In this document: positions 36,659 through 46,453 of the stretch, one piece after another
Layout of the letters: each line of letters starts with the position of its first letter
How positions within the stretch are numbered: the stretch's first letter is position 1
NCBI RefSeq assembly: GCF_000142905.1
Contig: NW_013657674.1
Span: 581,851 to 631,277 of the forward strand
Length of the DNA: 49,427 nt
Reading direction: 5' to 3'
From: Thecamonas trahens ATCC 50062
Lineage: Eukaryota; Apusozoa; Apusomonadida; Apusomonadidae
Program-made: the position numbers and the translations under genes
The notes under the pieces: model-generated
The model's input: only the letters and a program-made list of their open reading frames with translations
Told to the model about the DNA's origin: nothing
The model's database searches: none

Positions 36659-37009
36659 GGCGATTGTTGTCCAGAGGAGTATGACTTGTTTGCCTTGCCT
36701 ATCCCACACCCCTATGCCCTTTGACTTTCCCGCCGGGCTATTTATTTGGTTTGGGTGTTTTTCGCAAATGCGACGGGGGCGTGGGTGCGGAGCTGCGGTG
36801 AAATGGTTGTTGCGGTGTGTGTGTGCGTGGGTAGGTCGAGCTGCAAACCGAGCAAAATTTTTCACCTTTCCCTTCCCTTCCCCCCCCCCTCGCTCACTTT
36901 TGCTCCTTCCTTTCAACGAACGCACTTCTCACTTGGCAACCTCCGCCGCCTTCGCCCTCCACTCTTCGACCACCACTCCCCCCCCCCCCCCTTTCCCAAA
37001 GGCTCGATC
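36659..37009. promoter_or_regulatory. Divergent promoter region, ankyrin gene / LRR-RasGEF
   Basis: 351 nt. It includes a relatively AT-rich GCTATTTATTTGG at about 36737-36749 and, on the LRR side, C/T-rich leader sequence with two long C runs (36882-36890, 36979-36991) just before ATG 37010. Confidence 0.4.
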
Positions 37010-40000
37010 ATGCAGACGGCGGACAGGTTTCCCGAGGCCGAGAGCCTGCCTGTGGCTGCGGTGGTGGCCAAGTTTGCAGAGACGGGCGAGGACGACCGAC
37101 TGAGCGTGCTGGACTTTAACTACCAGGCGCTGCCGTTTCTCCCGCAGCAGGGCGGGCTGTGGAACCGGCTGGGGCATGTGACGCACATGTTTCTGACCGA
37201 CACGGGAATCCGGACGTTGCCACCGGCGCTCGGGCTGATGACCTCGCTCGAGTCGCTGCACCTCGGACAGAACATGCTGACGGCACTGCCAGCGAGCCTC
37301 TGGTCGCTGACGGCGCTCCGCGAGTTAATTCTGACGGCGAACGACCTCGCCGAGCTGCCGACGGGTGTGGGCAACCTCCGCGCTCTGACCTCGCTCAATG
37401 TTGCCGACAACGCGCTGCAGCAGCTGCCTGCCGAGCTCGGGGCGCTCTCGCGGCTTCGGTTGCTCAACGTGTCGCATAACGAGCTTGCCGCGCTGCCGCC
37501 GCAGCTCGGCGAGTGCTCGTCGCTCTCAGTTCTCAACGTCGGCTTCAACTACCTGAAGGAGCTGCCGCTGGAGCTTGCAGCGGCGCCGCTGGAGTACGTC
37601 GACATCCAGTTCAACCCGCTTGATCCGGTACTCCTTGCGGCAGTCTCCAAGTTTGGCGTCGAGGCATTAATGCTCTCGCTCAACCACGCACGGATCCACG
37701 TGCGGCTGGGGCGGCTGGTGCCGCCATCGGACGATGCTGTGGCCGAGGCCGAGCTGGTGGAGCGGGCGTCGCTTGCGGTACCGATTCCGACGGGCGCATA
37801 TCATGCGCCGGGCTCACCGGCGCGGACTCCGTTAAGCGGCACAGAACGGGCCGGCGAAGCTGGCGAGCTCGACTTTGACCATGTGGATGAAGAGCGTAAG
37901 CGCTTGTTCTCGTCGACATTTACGGGCGATTTGTCGAGCTCGAGCGTGGCACGGGCCAAGGCGCGGTCGGCGACGCCAACGGCGACGGCGACGGCAGCGC
38001 CGATTAAGATGCGGCCACGGGCGGTGTCGTCGGCGGACATGCCCTCTGTTCCACCACGAGTCCTGCATGCGCGGGCGCGACAGCGGCCGGCCAAGCTCTC
38101 ATCGGAGCGGAATCTCGGGCACCTATTGCGCCGCGAGAGTGCGTGGCGGGCGAGCCCAGCTCCGATGCTCAACTCGATCGATGTGTCGGACAAGTCGCCG
38201 CTGCGAACGCAGCTCGCGCTCGGCGGCATGCGTCGGTCGGGCTCGTCCAAACTCGCTTCGGGCGCAATGGGCGAGAGCGTGAACGTGAGCGTGGCACGAC
38301 GGCCGCTTGGCGGACACGCTTCGCTCCGACTCGACACGCTCTTAGTCTCGCGGCTGAGCAGTGAGGTGCGCGGGACTAAGTCGCCCAAGGCGGCATCGCC
38401 GGCCGAGTCGCGGCGGTACTACCATGTCGAAGAGGCTGGCAACGGGGAAGACGAGCCGCCGGATCTGCCTGTCATGCGGCGGTCGTCGTCGATGGAGGCT
38501 CCGGTTGGACTCGGGGCGTCGCTGCTGGAGGGTGCGGCGGAGACGACGGCGTCACCGCGCGGGACCAACGAGACGGCGGACGATGCGCGTACGGCTATCC
38601 TGGAGCGAAAGGCCAAGCTGGCGCGCAACGTTACGCTCGCCCGCGAGCTGGTCGACACACTCGAGGCATACGTCGAGGAGCCCGGAGGCACCCGACCGCC
38701 ACCGGCCAAAGGTCTTTTTGCGTCGGTGCTTGGAACGCAGGTCTCGTCGCTTGCCGCCGTTTTTCGGACCAAATCGTCGGAGCGCGAGGAGCAAGCCAGC
38801 GAGGTCCATGTTCCGGCGCCGGGCTTTCTGGCCTCGCCGAGCCTCTCTGTGCACGGCCTCTCGGGCTCGGACGATTACTTTGCGCAGGTCTCGGCGTCGT
38901 TCCCGTCGCAGCTCCAGCTCAACTACCACGGGTACCACTCGTCGCTGCACGCGCGGTCCGACACGCCGCTCTCTGATGGCTCGCTCTCGCTGCCGGGCGG
39001 AGCCAGCGACTTGGAGCTGCTCGGCACAGAATCTGAGGGCTCATCGGGTAAGTCGACGCCTCACACCTCGCCGCGAAGGGTATTTGACTCGCACGAGGTG
39101 ATGACCAAGTTTCTGGAGGCAATCCAGTCGGCCACGCCGTCGGCGGGGCGCTCGAGTGAGGCGCCGTCACCGCGGCCTGCTGGTCGTGCAGGGCTGGCCT
39201 CACCGCTGGCGCAGATGCAGTCGTCGGCACTGTCCTTGCCAACGCAGCGGTGGCTGGCGGCCAAGGACAAGATTCTGGCGATGCGGCGCGTGGCAGCAAG
39301 CGCGACGGCCGATTCGTCGGCGGCGAGCGTTGTCAACCAAGCGACAGCGAGCGAGGGCCCGGCATTGTTTCGCCACGGTCGGTGTCGGGAGCGGAGCGGA
39401 GTGTGGTGGTGAGCGGCAAGTCGAGCGTGAACTCGCTCGTGGAGGCGCTGGCAGCCGAGGCGCTGCCTGATCCCGAGTATGTGCACGACTTTCTGCTCAT
39501 GTACCGCGAGTTGCTGACGGGTCCGGAGCTGCTGGGCAAGCTTGTTGAGCGGTTCAACATTACGACGCCAAGCAACCCAACGCCTGAGGAGATTGAGCAC
39601 TACAACAAGTACAAGGTTGTGATCCAGATCCGGGTGGCCAACGTTGTCCGGCGGTGGATTGACGGGTTCTGGCATGATTGGTGCGAGCCAATCATGCTCG
39701 ATGGCCTGCACGAGTTCTTTAAGTTGCTTGTTGAGTCTGAGCTTGACGCGATGGCGCTGCAGCTTGTGGGGCGCGTCCGCGACCAGCTGCAGGAGCACGA
39801 CGCGGCGGCCGAGGCGGCGCGGCGGGTGCGGCGCAATTTGTTTGGCTCATCGATGAGCGGGCCAGAGACGCTGTCGCGAAGCAGCGCCGGATGGAACGGG
39901 GCCAAGGCCATGGTGCTCGAGGTGGAGCCGTCGGTGGCAGCGTCTGCGCTCACCCGGATCGAGATGGAGTACTTTGCGCGGATCCGGCCGGAGGAGTTTC

Positions 40001-40659
40001 TTGCCCCGTACTGGGCGAGCGCCGAAAACAGCGAGGAGGCGATACACGCCCACGCGCCGAACCTCATCCACTACATCAAGCGGTTCAACATTGTGGCCGG
40101 ATGGGTGGCGACCGAGGTGGTGATGGCGCGCGACTTGCGGACGCGCGTCGCCCTCATCAAGCGGTTTGTGGTCATTGCTGAGAAGCTGCTCGCCATGCAC
40201 AATTACAACACGCTCATGGCGGTCCTCTCTGGACTCAACATGCCCGTGGTGGCGCGGCTCTCGCGGACGTGGTCGCGGGTCTCGGCCAAGTACCGCGGCC
40301 CGCTGGCGCAGCTGCACCGACTTATGGACCCGGCGGGTAACTACCAGACTTACCGCAAGAAGATCCGGCGGATCGAGCCGCCGCTCATTCCATTCATCGG
40401 GTTGCTAGTGGCAGATCTTATGTTTATCCATGCAGCCAATGCGGGGGCGGAGAGCGAGGCCGGACTGGTTGATGTCGAGTGGTTGCGGTCGATTGCCGCG
40501 GTGGTGCTCGACATTGGGCGGCTGCAGAGCCACAAGCCTGTACTTGTGGTGGAGCCGCACGTGTATGCGTCGTTCAAGTACGTGTTTGTGGCATCAGAGA
40601 CGGCGCTGGTAGAGGCGTCGCTTGCGGTGGAGCCCGAGGACTTTGAGCTCGAGCAGTGA
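37010..40659 (+). CDS. LRR-RasGEF, one gene broken by an apparent 1-base frameshift near 39355
   Basis: First part 37010-39412, second part in another frame from about 39362 to 40659; about 1,215 aa if joined. Part 1: leucine-rich repeats of the Ras-group type (about residues 55-235; LESLHLGQNMLTALPASL, LRELILTANDLAELP, LTSLNVADNALQQLP) and a long Ser/Pro/Arg-rich region. Part 2: RasGEF-N/REM domain starting VSGKSSVNSLVEALAAEALP, with DFLLMYRELLTGPELLGKL, then a CDC25 RasGEF domain (LTRIEMEYFARIRPEEFL, HYIKRFNIVAGWVATEVV, AMHNYNTLMAVLSGLN, RRIEPPLIPFIGLLVADLMF). Predicted to load GTP onto a Ras-type GTPase. The REM domain begins immediately after the frame change, and adding one base in the GAGGGCCCGGC stretch restores a continuous frame. 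A sequencing or assembly error is likelier than a pseudogene because both halves look intact. Confidence 0.88.
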
Positions 40660-40670
40660 AATGCGCGGTC

Positions 40671-41090
40671 CACACCAGCCGCGAATAGAGCTACTGCGGC
40701 GAGGGCGGCGGCGAGGAGGGGAGTTGCTTCCGGGATGGGGCCCAATGCAGCGAGAAGCGGGGCCATGTTTGCCCACACCAGCCGCGAATAGAGCTACTGC
40801 GGCGAGGGCGGCGGCGAGGAGGGGAGTTGCTTCCGGGATGGGGCCCAATGCAGCGAGAAGCGGGGCCATGTTTGCCCACACCAGCCGCGAATAGAGCTAC
40901 TGCGGCGAGGGCGGCGGCGAGGAGGGGAGTTGCTTCCGGGATGGGGCCCAATGCAGCGAGAAGCGGGGCCATGTTTGCCCACACCAGCCGCGAATAGAGC
41001 TACTGCGGCGAGGGCGGCGGCGAGGAGGGGAGTTGCTTCCGGGATGGGGCCCAATGCAGCGAGAAGCGGGGCCATGTTTGCCCACACCAG
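40671..41090. repeat. 103-bp tandem repeat, four full copies plus a partial
   Basis: The word CACACCAGCC recurs at 40671, 40774, 40877, 40980 and 41083, exactly 103 nt apart, and the units between look virtually identical. The array starts about 12 nt after the RasGEF stop. The rightmost partial copy blends into the F-box-like gene's coding sequence, so the unit was probably derived from, or captured, that gene's 3' end. Because 103 is not a multiple of 3, each successive unit is read in a new frame. Confidence 0.95.
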
Positions 41091-42141
41091 CCTCGAGGCC
41101 GGCGATGGTGTCGAGGAGTAGTGTGATTACGTCTGTGACGGCGCCGCCGGAGGCAATGTAGGCGGCCTTGAGGGCCTCAAGACGATCGACACCTGGGATG
41201 CGGAGGAGGATCTCGACCATACCGTAGTTATCCTCTTCTGCAGCAACACAGAGGGCGGTGACTGCCTCGGCGAGGTAGTCGTGAAAATGGCGCGGCTGGA
41301 CGCCGCCGACCCAGCACATTTCGGAGATGTAGTAGTCGACGATGACGGCGGCAACCTCGAGGCGGCCTTCAAAGGCGGCCTCCTCGAGCGGTCCGATGAG
41401 CGGGACGTCGTCAGGGACGTAGGAAAGAATGAGCGAGGCAGACGCAGCGCGGTTGGAGCGAATGGCGGCCGATAGGGCGGCGATGAAGATGTCTTGGGCG
41501 TCGCCGATGCCAAGATTGTGGTTAGCGGCCGCGCACTCTGCGGCGACGCGGATGACTTCATCAAGTCCGCGCCACGCGGCATAGTCCATAATGGTGGCGA
41601 TGGCACGGTAGTCAACATATGGGCGCGACGAGATGACAGCGAGCGCCTCGGGATGGTCGTACAGCGCGGCGAGGTCGTGAAGCGGGCGGCGGAGGTTGTC
41701 GGCAACGTCGGCGAGATCGCCAGCCTCGTCGCGGGTGAGCTGGACCGAGTCCGGCGCCAGTGCTGGATGGGCCCAGAGAGTGTCAAAAACGGCACGCCAC
41801 TCTGCGGCCATCTCTGGATCGGCGACGAGCGGAGCGGCCGGGTAGGCGAGGACACGGGCAAGAAGGCCGACGACGTCGCCATCGTACATGTCGTTCATGG
41901 CTGGGAGGCGGGCGACAGCAATGCGAGCAGCTTTCCAGTAGGCGTGGGTGACTGTCCACTCAAAGCCCATGAGCGCGTAGTGAAGGGCCTGGACGTAGCT
42001 GCTGCCGGTCAGCCTGGCATTGATGGCTCGGCAAGAGAGCTTGAGGGCGCGGACGTCTGCTGCCGACAGGAGCCCGAGCTGAAAACTGATGTACTGCAGA
42101 CACTCGGCAGGCAGCATTGCCAGTGACGCTATGTCAGACAT
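40897..42141 (-). CDS. F-box-like / ankyrin-like protein, 3' end inside the 103-bp repeat
   Basis: 414 aa from ATG 42141. Residues about 8-50 resemble an F-box (LPAECLQYISFQLGLLSAADVRALKLSCRAINARL). The rest is helical with ankyrin-like units (AALSAAIRSNRAASASLIL, LEEAAFEGRLEVAAVIVDYY, ALCVAAEEDNYGMVEILLRI). If the F-box is real, it would be a substrate adaptor of an SCF ubiquitin ligase. From about residue 352 (after TIAGLEAG) the reading enters the 103-bp repeat. The last roughly 62 residues are translated repeat (Pro/Arg/Ser-rich), ending at a stop in the second unit. The native C terminus may therefore be lost, or may be reached by splicing. F-box call is tentative. Confidence 0.65.
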   Translation of the reverse strand: MSDIASLAMLPAECLQYISFQLGLLSAADVRALKLSCRAINARLTGSSYVQALHYALMGFEWTVTHAYWKAARIAVARLPAMNDMYDGDVVGLLARVLAYPAAPLVADPEMAAEWRAVFDTLWAHPALAPDSVQLTRDEAGDLADVADNLRRPLHDLAALYDHPEALAVISSRPYVDYRAIATIMDYAAWRGLDEVIRVAAECAAANHNLGIGDAQDIFIAALSAAIRSNRAASASLILSYVPDDVPLIGPLEEAAFEGRLEVAAVIVDYYISEMCWVGGVQPRHFHDYLAEAVTALCVAAEEDNYGMVEILLRIPGVDRLEALKAAYIASGGAVTDVITLLLDTIAGLEAGVGKHGPASRCIGPHPGSNSPPRRRPRRSSSIRGWCGQTWPRFSLHWAPSRKQLPSSPPPSPQ

Positions 42142-42699
42142 GACGGGAGAGAAGGATGGGGGAGTGCGAATGACGAGTGGCTGGTTGGCACCGTGGCGGT
42201 GGAGGCTGCGGCGGAGGGAGTAGGGGTGGAGGTGGCGGTGGTGGAGGCGAAGGGGGGATATTGGACGAACTCCGGCGCGAGTGAGGCTGCGGCGAGTAAA
42301 CCAGAAATGCAAGAGTAGGCAGAAGGGAGAGAGGAACCAAGTCCAGTCGGATGTGGTGGAGGAGGAACAGTGACAGGGGCGGAGTAAGGGTACGCGACCA
42401 AGCCTGTGGGAGGGAGAGGTGCGAAGTGCCTGCCGGCCAAGTGAGGAACGGGGTGGTGGAGACAAGTTGCGGGTAGCTCTGCCGTAGGGGGAGGGGCGTG
42501 GTCGCCAGGTGGGGCTAAAAAATTGCGACACGGTGCGCTTGTTTCTCGCCAGCATTGTTCGGGCGAGTCATGGTCAGCTGAAAGTCTGGCTTTTTTGTTG
42601 TTGGTCCGTCGGCTTGAGAGTTGGGAAGAATTATTGGCGTTGGCGTTGGCGTTGGCGTTGGCGTTGGCTCAGCAAGCACTTGTCGAGAGACCAATCAAG
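42142..42699. other. Divergent region, F-box-like gene / kinesin
   Basis: 558 nt. G-rich on the + strand next to the F-box-like gene (42190-42250). A (TTGGCG)n hexanucleotide run of about six units lies at 42634-42669, 30 nt before the kinesin ATG. The kinesin frame is open from 42523 through this run but is not protein-like, so it is leader. Confidence 0.5.
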
Positions 42700-45600
42700 A
42701 TGGAATCGCAGCCGATCAAGGTTGTGGTGCGGATCCGTCCGTTTTCACGAAAGGAGGCTGCAGGCGGGGCACGTGATGTGCTGCGGGTGGAGGACGGGAA
42801 CGTGGTTGCCGTCCCGCGTGTGTCAGGCGGGAGCGCGACAGGCGCGGCCGGCAAAGGGCCGGCCACGACCGGCAGCAGCGGGCCGGCTGGCGGCAGCAGG
42901 GCCTTTGGCTATGCCACGGTGGGCAGTCGGCCGCGTAGCGGGTCGGCGGTGGGCGACGGAAGGGGCGTGGCGTCGTTTGAGAACTGGGCGGCCGGGTCGG
43001 TCGGCTCGGGCGGGCGCGGCGGGCGCGGAAGCGGGCGAAGTGCCAAATTTTCAAATGGCGAGTTCGGAGGCGGGCGGAGCCCGCTGTCGCCGGTCGACAC
43101 CAACAGCGGCGGGAGCGGAGGAGCGGCAGGCGGGCGGAGCGGGAGCAAGGCACGGACGCTGAGCTTTGCCTTTGATGCTGTTCACGACTGTCGGGCGACG
43201 GACAGCTCGGGTGAGGGTCCGGCATCAGAGGCGCAGCTCGCGGCCGACCAGCAGGCGCTGTTCGACGAGCTCGGCGGTGAGCTGCTCGACGCGGTGTGGA
43301 ACGGGTACAACTGCTCGGTCTTCTCGTATGGACAGACCGGCGCTGGCAAGACGTACACGATGGTCGGCGATCGGGTCGGCTCGGGGCGCGAGGGCTTTGT
43401 CCCGCGGTTCTGCACCGCGCTGCTGAACCGGATCAAGGCTGCGCGCGGCGAGGCCGGGCGGCGGTTCTCGGTCTCGGTCTCGCTCCTCGAGATCTACAAC
43501 GAGCAGCTGGCAGACCTGCTGGCGTCGCGGCCGAGCCGGCCGGGCGCAACAGCAGCCAAGCTCAAGATCCGCGAGGACCCGCAGTTTGGCCCGTACTGCC
43601 CGGGCCTCACGCGGGTGGAGGTGAAGTCTGCCCAGCAAGCTGTCGACCTCATTCAACTCGGGTTTGCGTCACGGACGACGTCATCGACCTCGCACAACAC
43701 GGTCTCATCGCGCTCACACGCCGTCTTTACACTCACGTTTACTTCCGAGTGGACTGACGAGGCGACCGGGCTCACCGAGGCGCAGGTCTCGCGAATCAAC
43801 CTTGTAGACCTCGCCGGCTCGGAGCGGCTCGGCTCGATGGAGAAGCGCAACGGAGTGCTGCTCAAGGAGACTGGCGAGATCAACAAGTCGCTCCTTTGTC
43901 TCTCGCGGGTCATCACCCAGCTCGCCGGGAGCCAAGGCGGGGCCGGGAGCGACGAGCCGGAGCACGTCTCGTACCGCGACTCGCTCCTCACCTGGCTCCT
44001 CCGCGACTCGCTCGGCGGCAACTCGAAAACGGTCATGGTGGCGTCAGTCTCGCCAGCGGCGTCGGCGCTCGAGGAGACGCGAAACACGCTACGGTACGCG
44101 GCGCGCGCGTCGCGGATCGTCAACACCGCCCGGGTCAACATCGATCCACGGGCCAAAGTCATTGCCGACCTGCGGGCGCAGGTCAAGGCACTGCAGGCAC
44201 TGGCGACGCCGATGCCCAAGCCCTCGCCGGTGTCACGCATCTCTGAGCTTGCTGTCGGCTCGCTCAACGACTCTTCGACAATTGAGGATGACGACGAGGA
44301 CGCCGGCGGGAGCGACAACGACACGTTGCGCGGGTGGCGGCTAATGCCGGCCGAGATGGCGAGCGCCGCCGTGCAGACCTCGCCACTCAAGGCGGTGCTG
44401 CCGGGAACGCGGCTCGAGAACGGGACGTCCACGGCGTACCTCGTGTGCCTCTCGCCGGACGCAACCGAAGGCGAGGATCTTGTGGTGGGCGTCTCGTCGG
44501 GCGCTCCGCGAGTCATTGGCTCTGCGCCCCACCTTGTGGAACTAGCATGGGACGCGGCCGAAGGCGTGGCTGAGCTCAGCCTCTCGTCGCGGTACGCGCA
44601 CTGTGTGATCCATGACGACAACGAGGCTCGCGAGCCGCTTGCACGTGGCAGCTCAACACGGCTAGCACCGGGCACCACGTTCACGCTCGGCACAAATCGG
44701 CTGTGGTGGTTCCGCGGCCCACCGGCTGAACCTGTCCACGCCACCAACCTCCTTTGCTCCCCGAGCCGAACTTCGGCTAACCGGTCAGCTGGGTTTGAGG
44801 CACTGCTGCGAGCCTGGCCTCAGGCTCCTATTTCGCCACCGGAGTTGGGAGCAGCACAAGCGGCGCTCCTGACCTCGCCGTCGGCTCCGCCTGCCTCGCA
44901 AGTACCGGATGAGTCGGTCGAGGTCTCGCGTTTGGAGAGTGAGCTCGCTGGCGCACAGCTGCGGGCCAAGCAGGCCGAGCGGGCTCGTGCGGCGGCGGTG
45001 GCACGGACCGACGAGCTTGAGCTCGAGCTGGAGGAGATGCGGGCTACGGTGCAGCGAGCACATGCCGAAGCGGCAGAAGCAGCCGAACGAGCGGCGGCCG
45101 CGGCTACCGAGGCGGCGACGGCCAAGGCCGGAGCGTCAGGAGCAGAGATGATGGCGAGCGGCAAGGTCGAGGCGCTGAAGGAAGATCTGGCGTCGTACCG
45201 GAGCGAGAATGCACAGCTGAGCCAGGAGCTGGCATCGGCGACGGCGGCAGCGAAGCGTGCTCGCGAGAGCCTCCGGGCAATGGAGGAGCGGGCAGAGCGG
45301 GCAGAGGCACAGCTGGCGGCAGCCGAGGCCGAGGCGTTGTCGGTGACTGAGGAGGCAGCTGAGCAGGCAAAGCAGATGGACGAAGTCATTTCATCGCAGG
45401 GCATGCAGCTGGAGGAGCTCTCTGACTCGATTGCATTCCTCACGGCACAGCTGGAGAAGCGGAACAACCCGACCGGATGCGCCACACCAACCAAGTCGCT
45501 ACAGCTTGTGGTGGCCCGGCTGAAGGACGAGCTGCGGCGGCGTGATGAGATCGAGGCTGATCTGCGGGCGCAGCTCGGCAAGAGCCGCGATGAGGTGGCG

Positions 45601-46428
45601 ACGACCCAGGCGTCGGCGACGGCCCTGAAAGAGCAAGCAGCGGCGGCACGGGCCGAGATGAGCGCAGTGATGACAGAGCGCAAGGCAACCATTGCCGCCG
45701 CTGCTGCCGAAAAGGCCAAGCTGGGCAAGCTCAACGTCGAGCTCGAGCGTGGGCACGACGCGCTGACGGCCAAGGTTGGTGCGCTGACGCGCGAGCTGAG
45801 CGAGGCCAAGGCTGCAGCTGCGGCGTCGGCGGCGAGCGTCAAGTCGATGCAGATCGAGCTACTTGCGCTGCAGATCGAGCTGACCAAGCCGGCGGTCCCG
45901 GTGTACTTTGGCTCGGGCCCGGCCAAGGCGCTGCACGTCGGGCACGACCCTGTGGCTGCACTGGGGACAGCGCTGGCGCGCGCAGCGGGATCAAACGGCT
46001 CGTCGGCGCAGCGGTACCTGTTTGTGGCACTCAACAACGGCGACGAGCGCTCGGAGCGGCTGCTTCGCGATGAAGAGGTTCCGCTGGACCTGGTGACGGC
46101 GTGGGACCTTGCCGGGGTGGCGCATCTGCGCTCATTCCACTATCGGGCCAAGGGCCGGATCCGCGTGTACGTGGATGGCGAGACGTACAAGACACTCATC
46201 ATTGCACCGGACACTAGCACGGACGAGGTTATCGAGCTCGTGGTGGCACGGTGCCGGGATGGCGGCCTCGACATCGGCCCCGCAGCGAACACCAAGCTCC
46301 AGCTCGACGACCGCCTCGCCGGCGTGGTGTCTGACGTGGAGCCGGGAGCGCATCCGTTGAGGATGCTCTCATGCTACCCGATCCACGAGCACGCAAATGT
46401 CCGGTTCGTGCTTGTGTCGACAGCGTGA
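42700..46428 (+). CDS. Kinesin motor protein with FHA-like, coiled-coil and Ras-association-like domains (kinesin-3-like)
   Basis: 1,242 aa from ATG 42700 (MESQPIKVVVRIRPF). Predicted microtubule motor. Seen: a motor domain at about 1-485 with P-loop GQTGAGKT (Gly211-Thr218), switch I NTVSSRSH (333-340) and switch II DLAGSER (370-376), all intact. A roughly 110-residue Gly/Ser-rich insert (about 38-150) splits the first strand region. A neck region follows, then a degenerate FHA-like beta region (about 570-677) at the place FHA occupies in kinesin-3 motors, an Ala/Glu-rich coiled coil (about 735-1065), and a C-terminal domain at about 1150-1240 (IRVYVDGETYKTLIIAPDTSTDEVIELVV ... LRMLSCYPIH in the genome) with the pattern of a Ras-association (RA) domain. 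Cargo or GTPase binding through this RA-like end is inferred. It ends 25 nt from the MRNIP-like gene. Confidence 0.93.
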   Translation: MESQPIKVVVRIRPFSRKEAAGGARDVLRVEDGNVVAVPRVSGGSATGAAGKGPATTGSSGPAGGSRAFGYATVGSRPRSGSAVGDGRGVASFENWAAGSVGSGGRGGRGSGRSAKFSNGEFGGGRSPLSPVDTNSGGSGGAAGGRSGSKARTLSFAFDAVHDCRATDSSGEGPASEAQLAADQQALFDELGGELLDAVWNGYNCSVFSYGQTGAGKTYTMVGDRVGSGREGFVPRFCTALLNRIKAARGEAGRRFSVSVSLLEIYNEQLADLLASRPSRPGATAAKLKIREDPQFGPYCPGLTRVEVKSAQQAVDLIQLGFASRTTSSTSHNTVSSRSHAVFTLTFTSEWTDEATGLTEAQVSRINLVDLAGSERLGSMEKRNGVLLKETGEINKSLLCLSRVITQLAGSQGGAGSDEPEHVSYRDSLLTWLLRDSLGGNSKTVMVASVSPAASALEETRNTLRYAARASRIVNTARVNIDPRAKVIADLRAQVKALQALATPMPKPSPVSRISELAVGSLNDSSTIEDDDEDAGGSDNDTLRGWRLMPAEMASAAVQTSPLKAVLPGTRLENGTSTAYLVCLSPDATEGEDLVVGVSSGAPRVIGSAPHLVELAWDAAEGVAELSLSSRYAHCVIHDDNEAREPLARGSSTRLAPGTTFTLGTNRLWWFRGPPAEPVHATNLLCSPSRTSANRSAGFEALLRAWPQAPISPPELGAAQAALLTSPSAPPASQVPDESVEVSRLESELAGAQLRAKQAERARAAAVARTDELELELEEMRATVQRAHAEAAEAAERAAAAATEAATAKAGASGAEMMASGKVEALKEDLASYRSENAQLSQELASATAAAKRARESLRAMEERAERAEAQLAAAEAEALSVTEEAAEQAKQMDEVISSQGMQLEELSDSIAFLTAQLEKRNNPTGCATPTKSLQLVVARLKDELRRRDEIEADLRAQLGKSRDEVATTQASATALKEQAAAARAEMSAVMTERKATIAAAAAEKAKLGKLNVELERGHDALTAKVGALTRELSEAKAAAAASAASVKSMQIELLALQIELTKPAVPVYFGSGPAKALHVGHDPVAALGTALARAAGSNGSSAQRYLFVALNNGDERSERLLRDEEVPLDLVTAWDLAGVAHLRSFHYRAKGRIRVYVDGETYKTLIIAPDTSTDEVIELVVARCRDGGLDIGPAANTKLQLDDRLAGVVSDVEPGAHPLRMLSCYPIHEHANVRFVLVSTA

Positions 46429-46453
46429 ATGTAAACGGAAATGTAGCCTGAGC

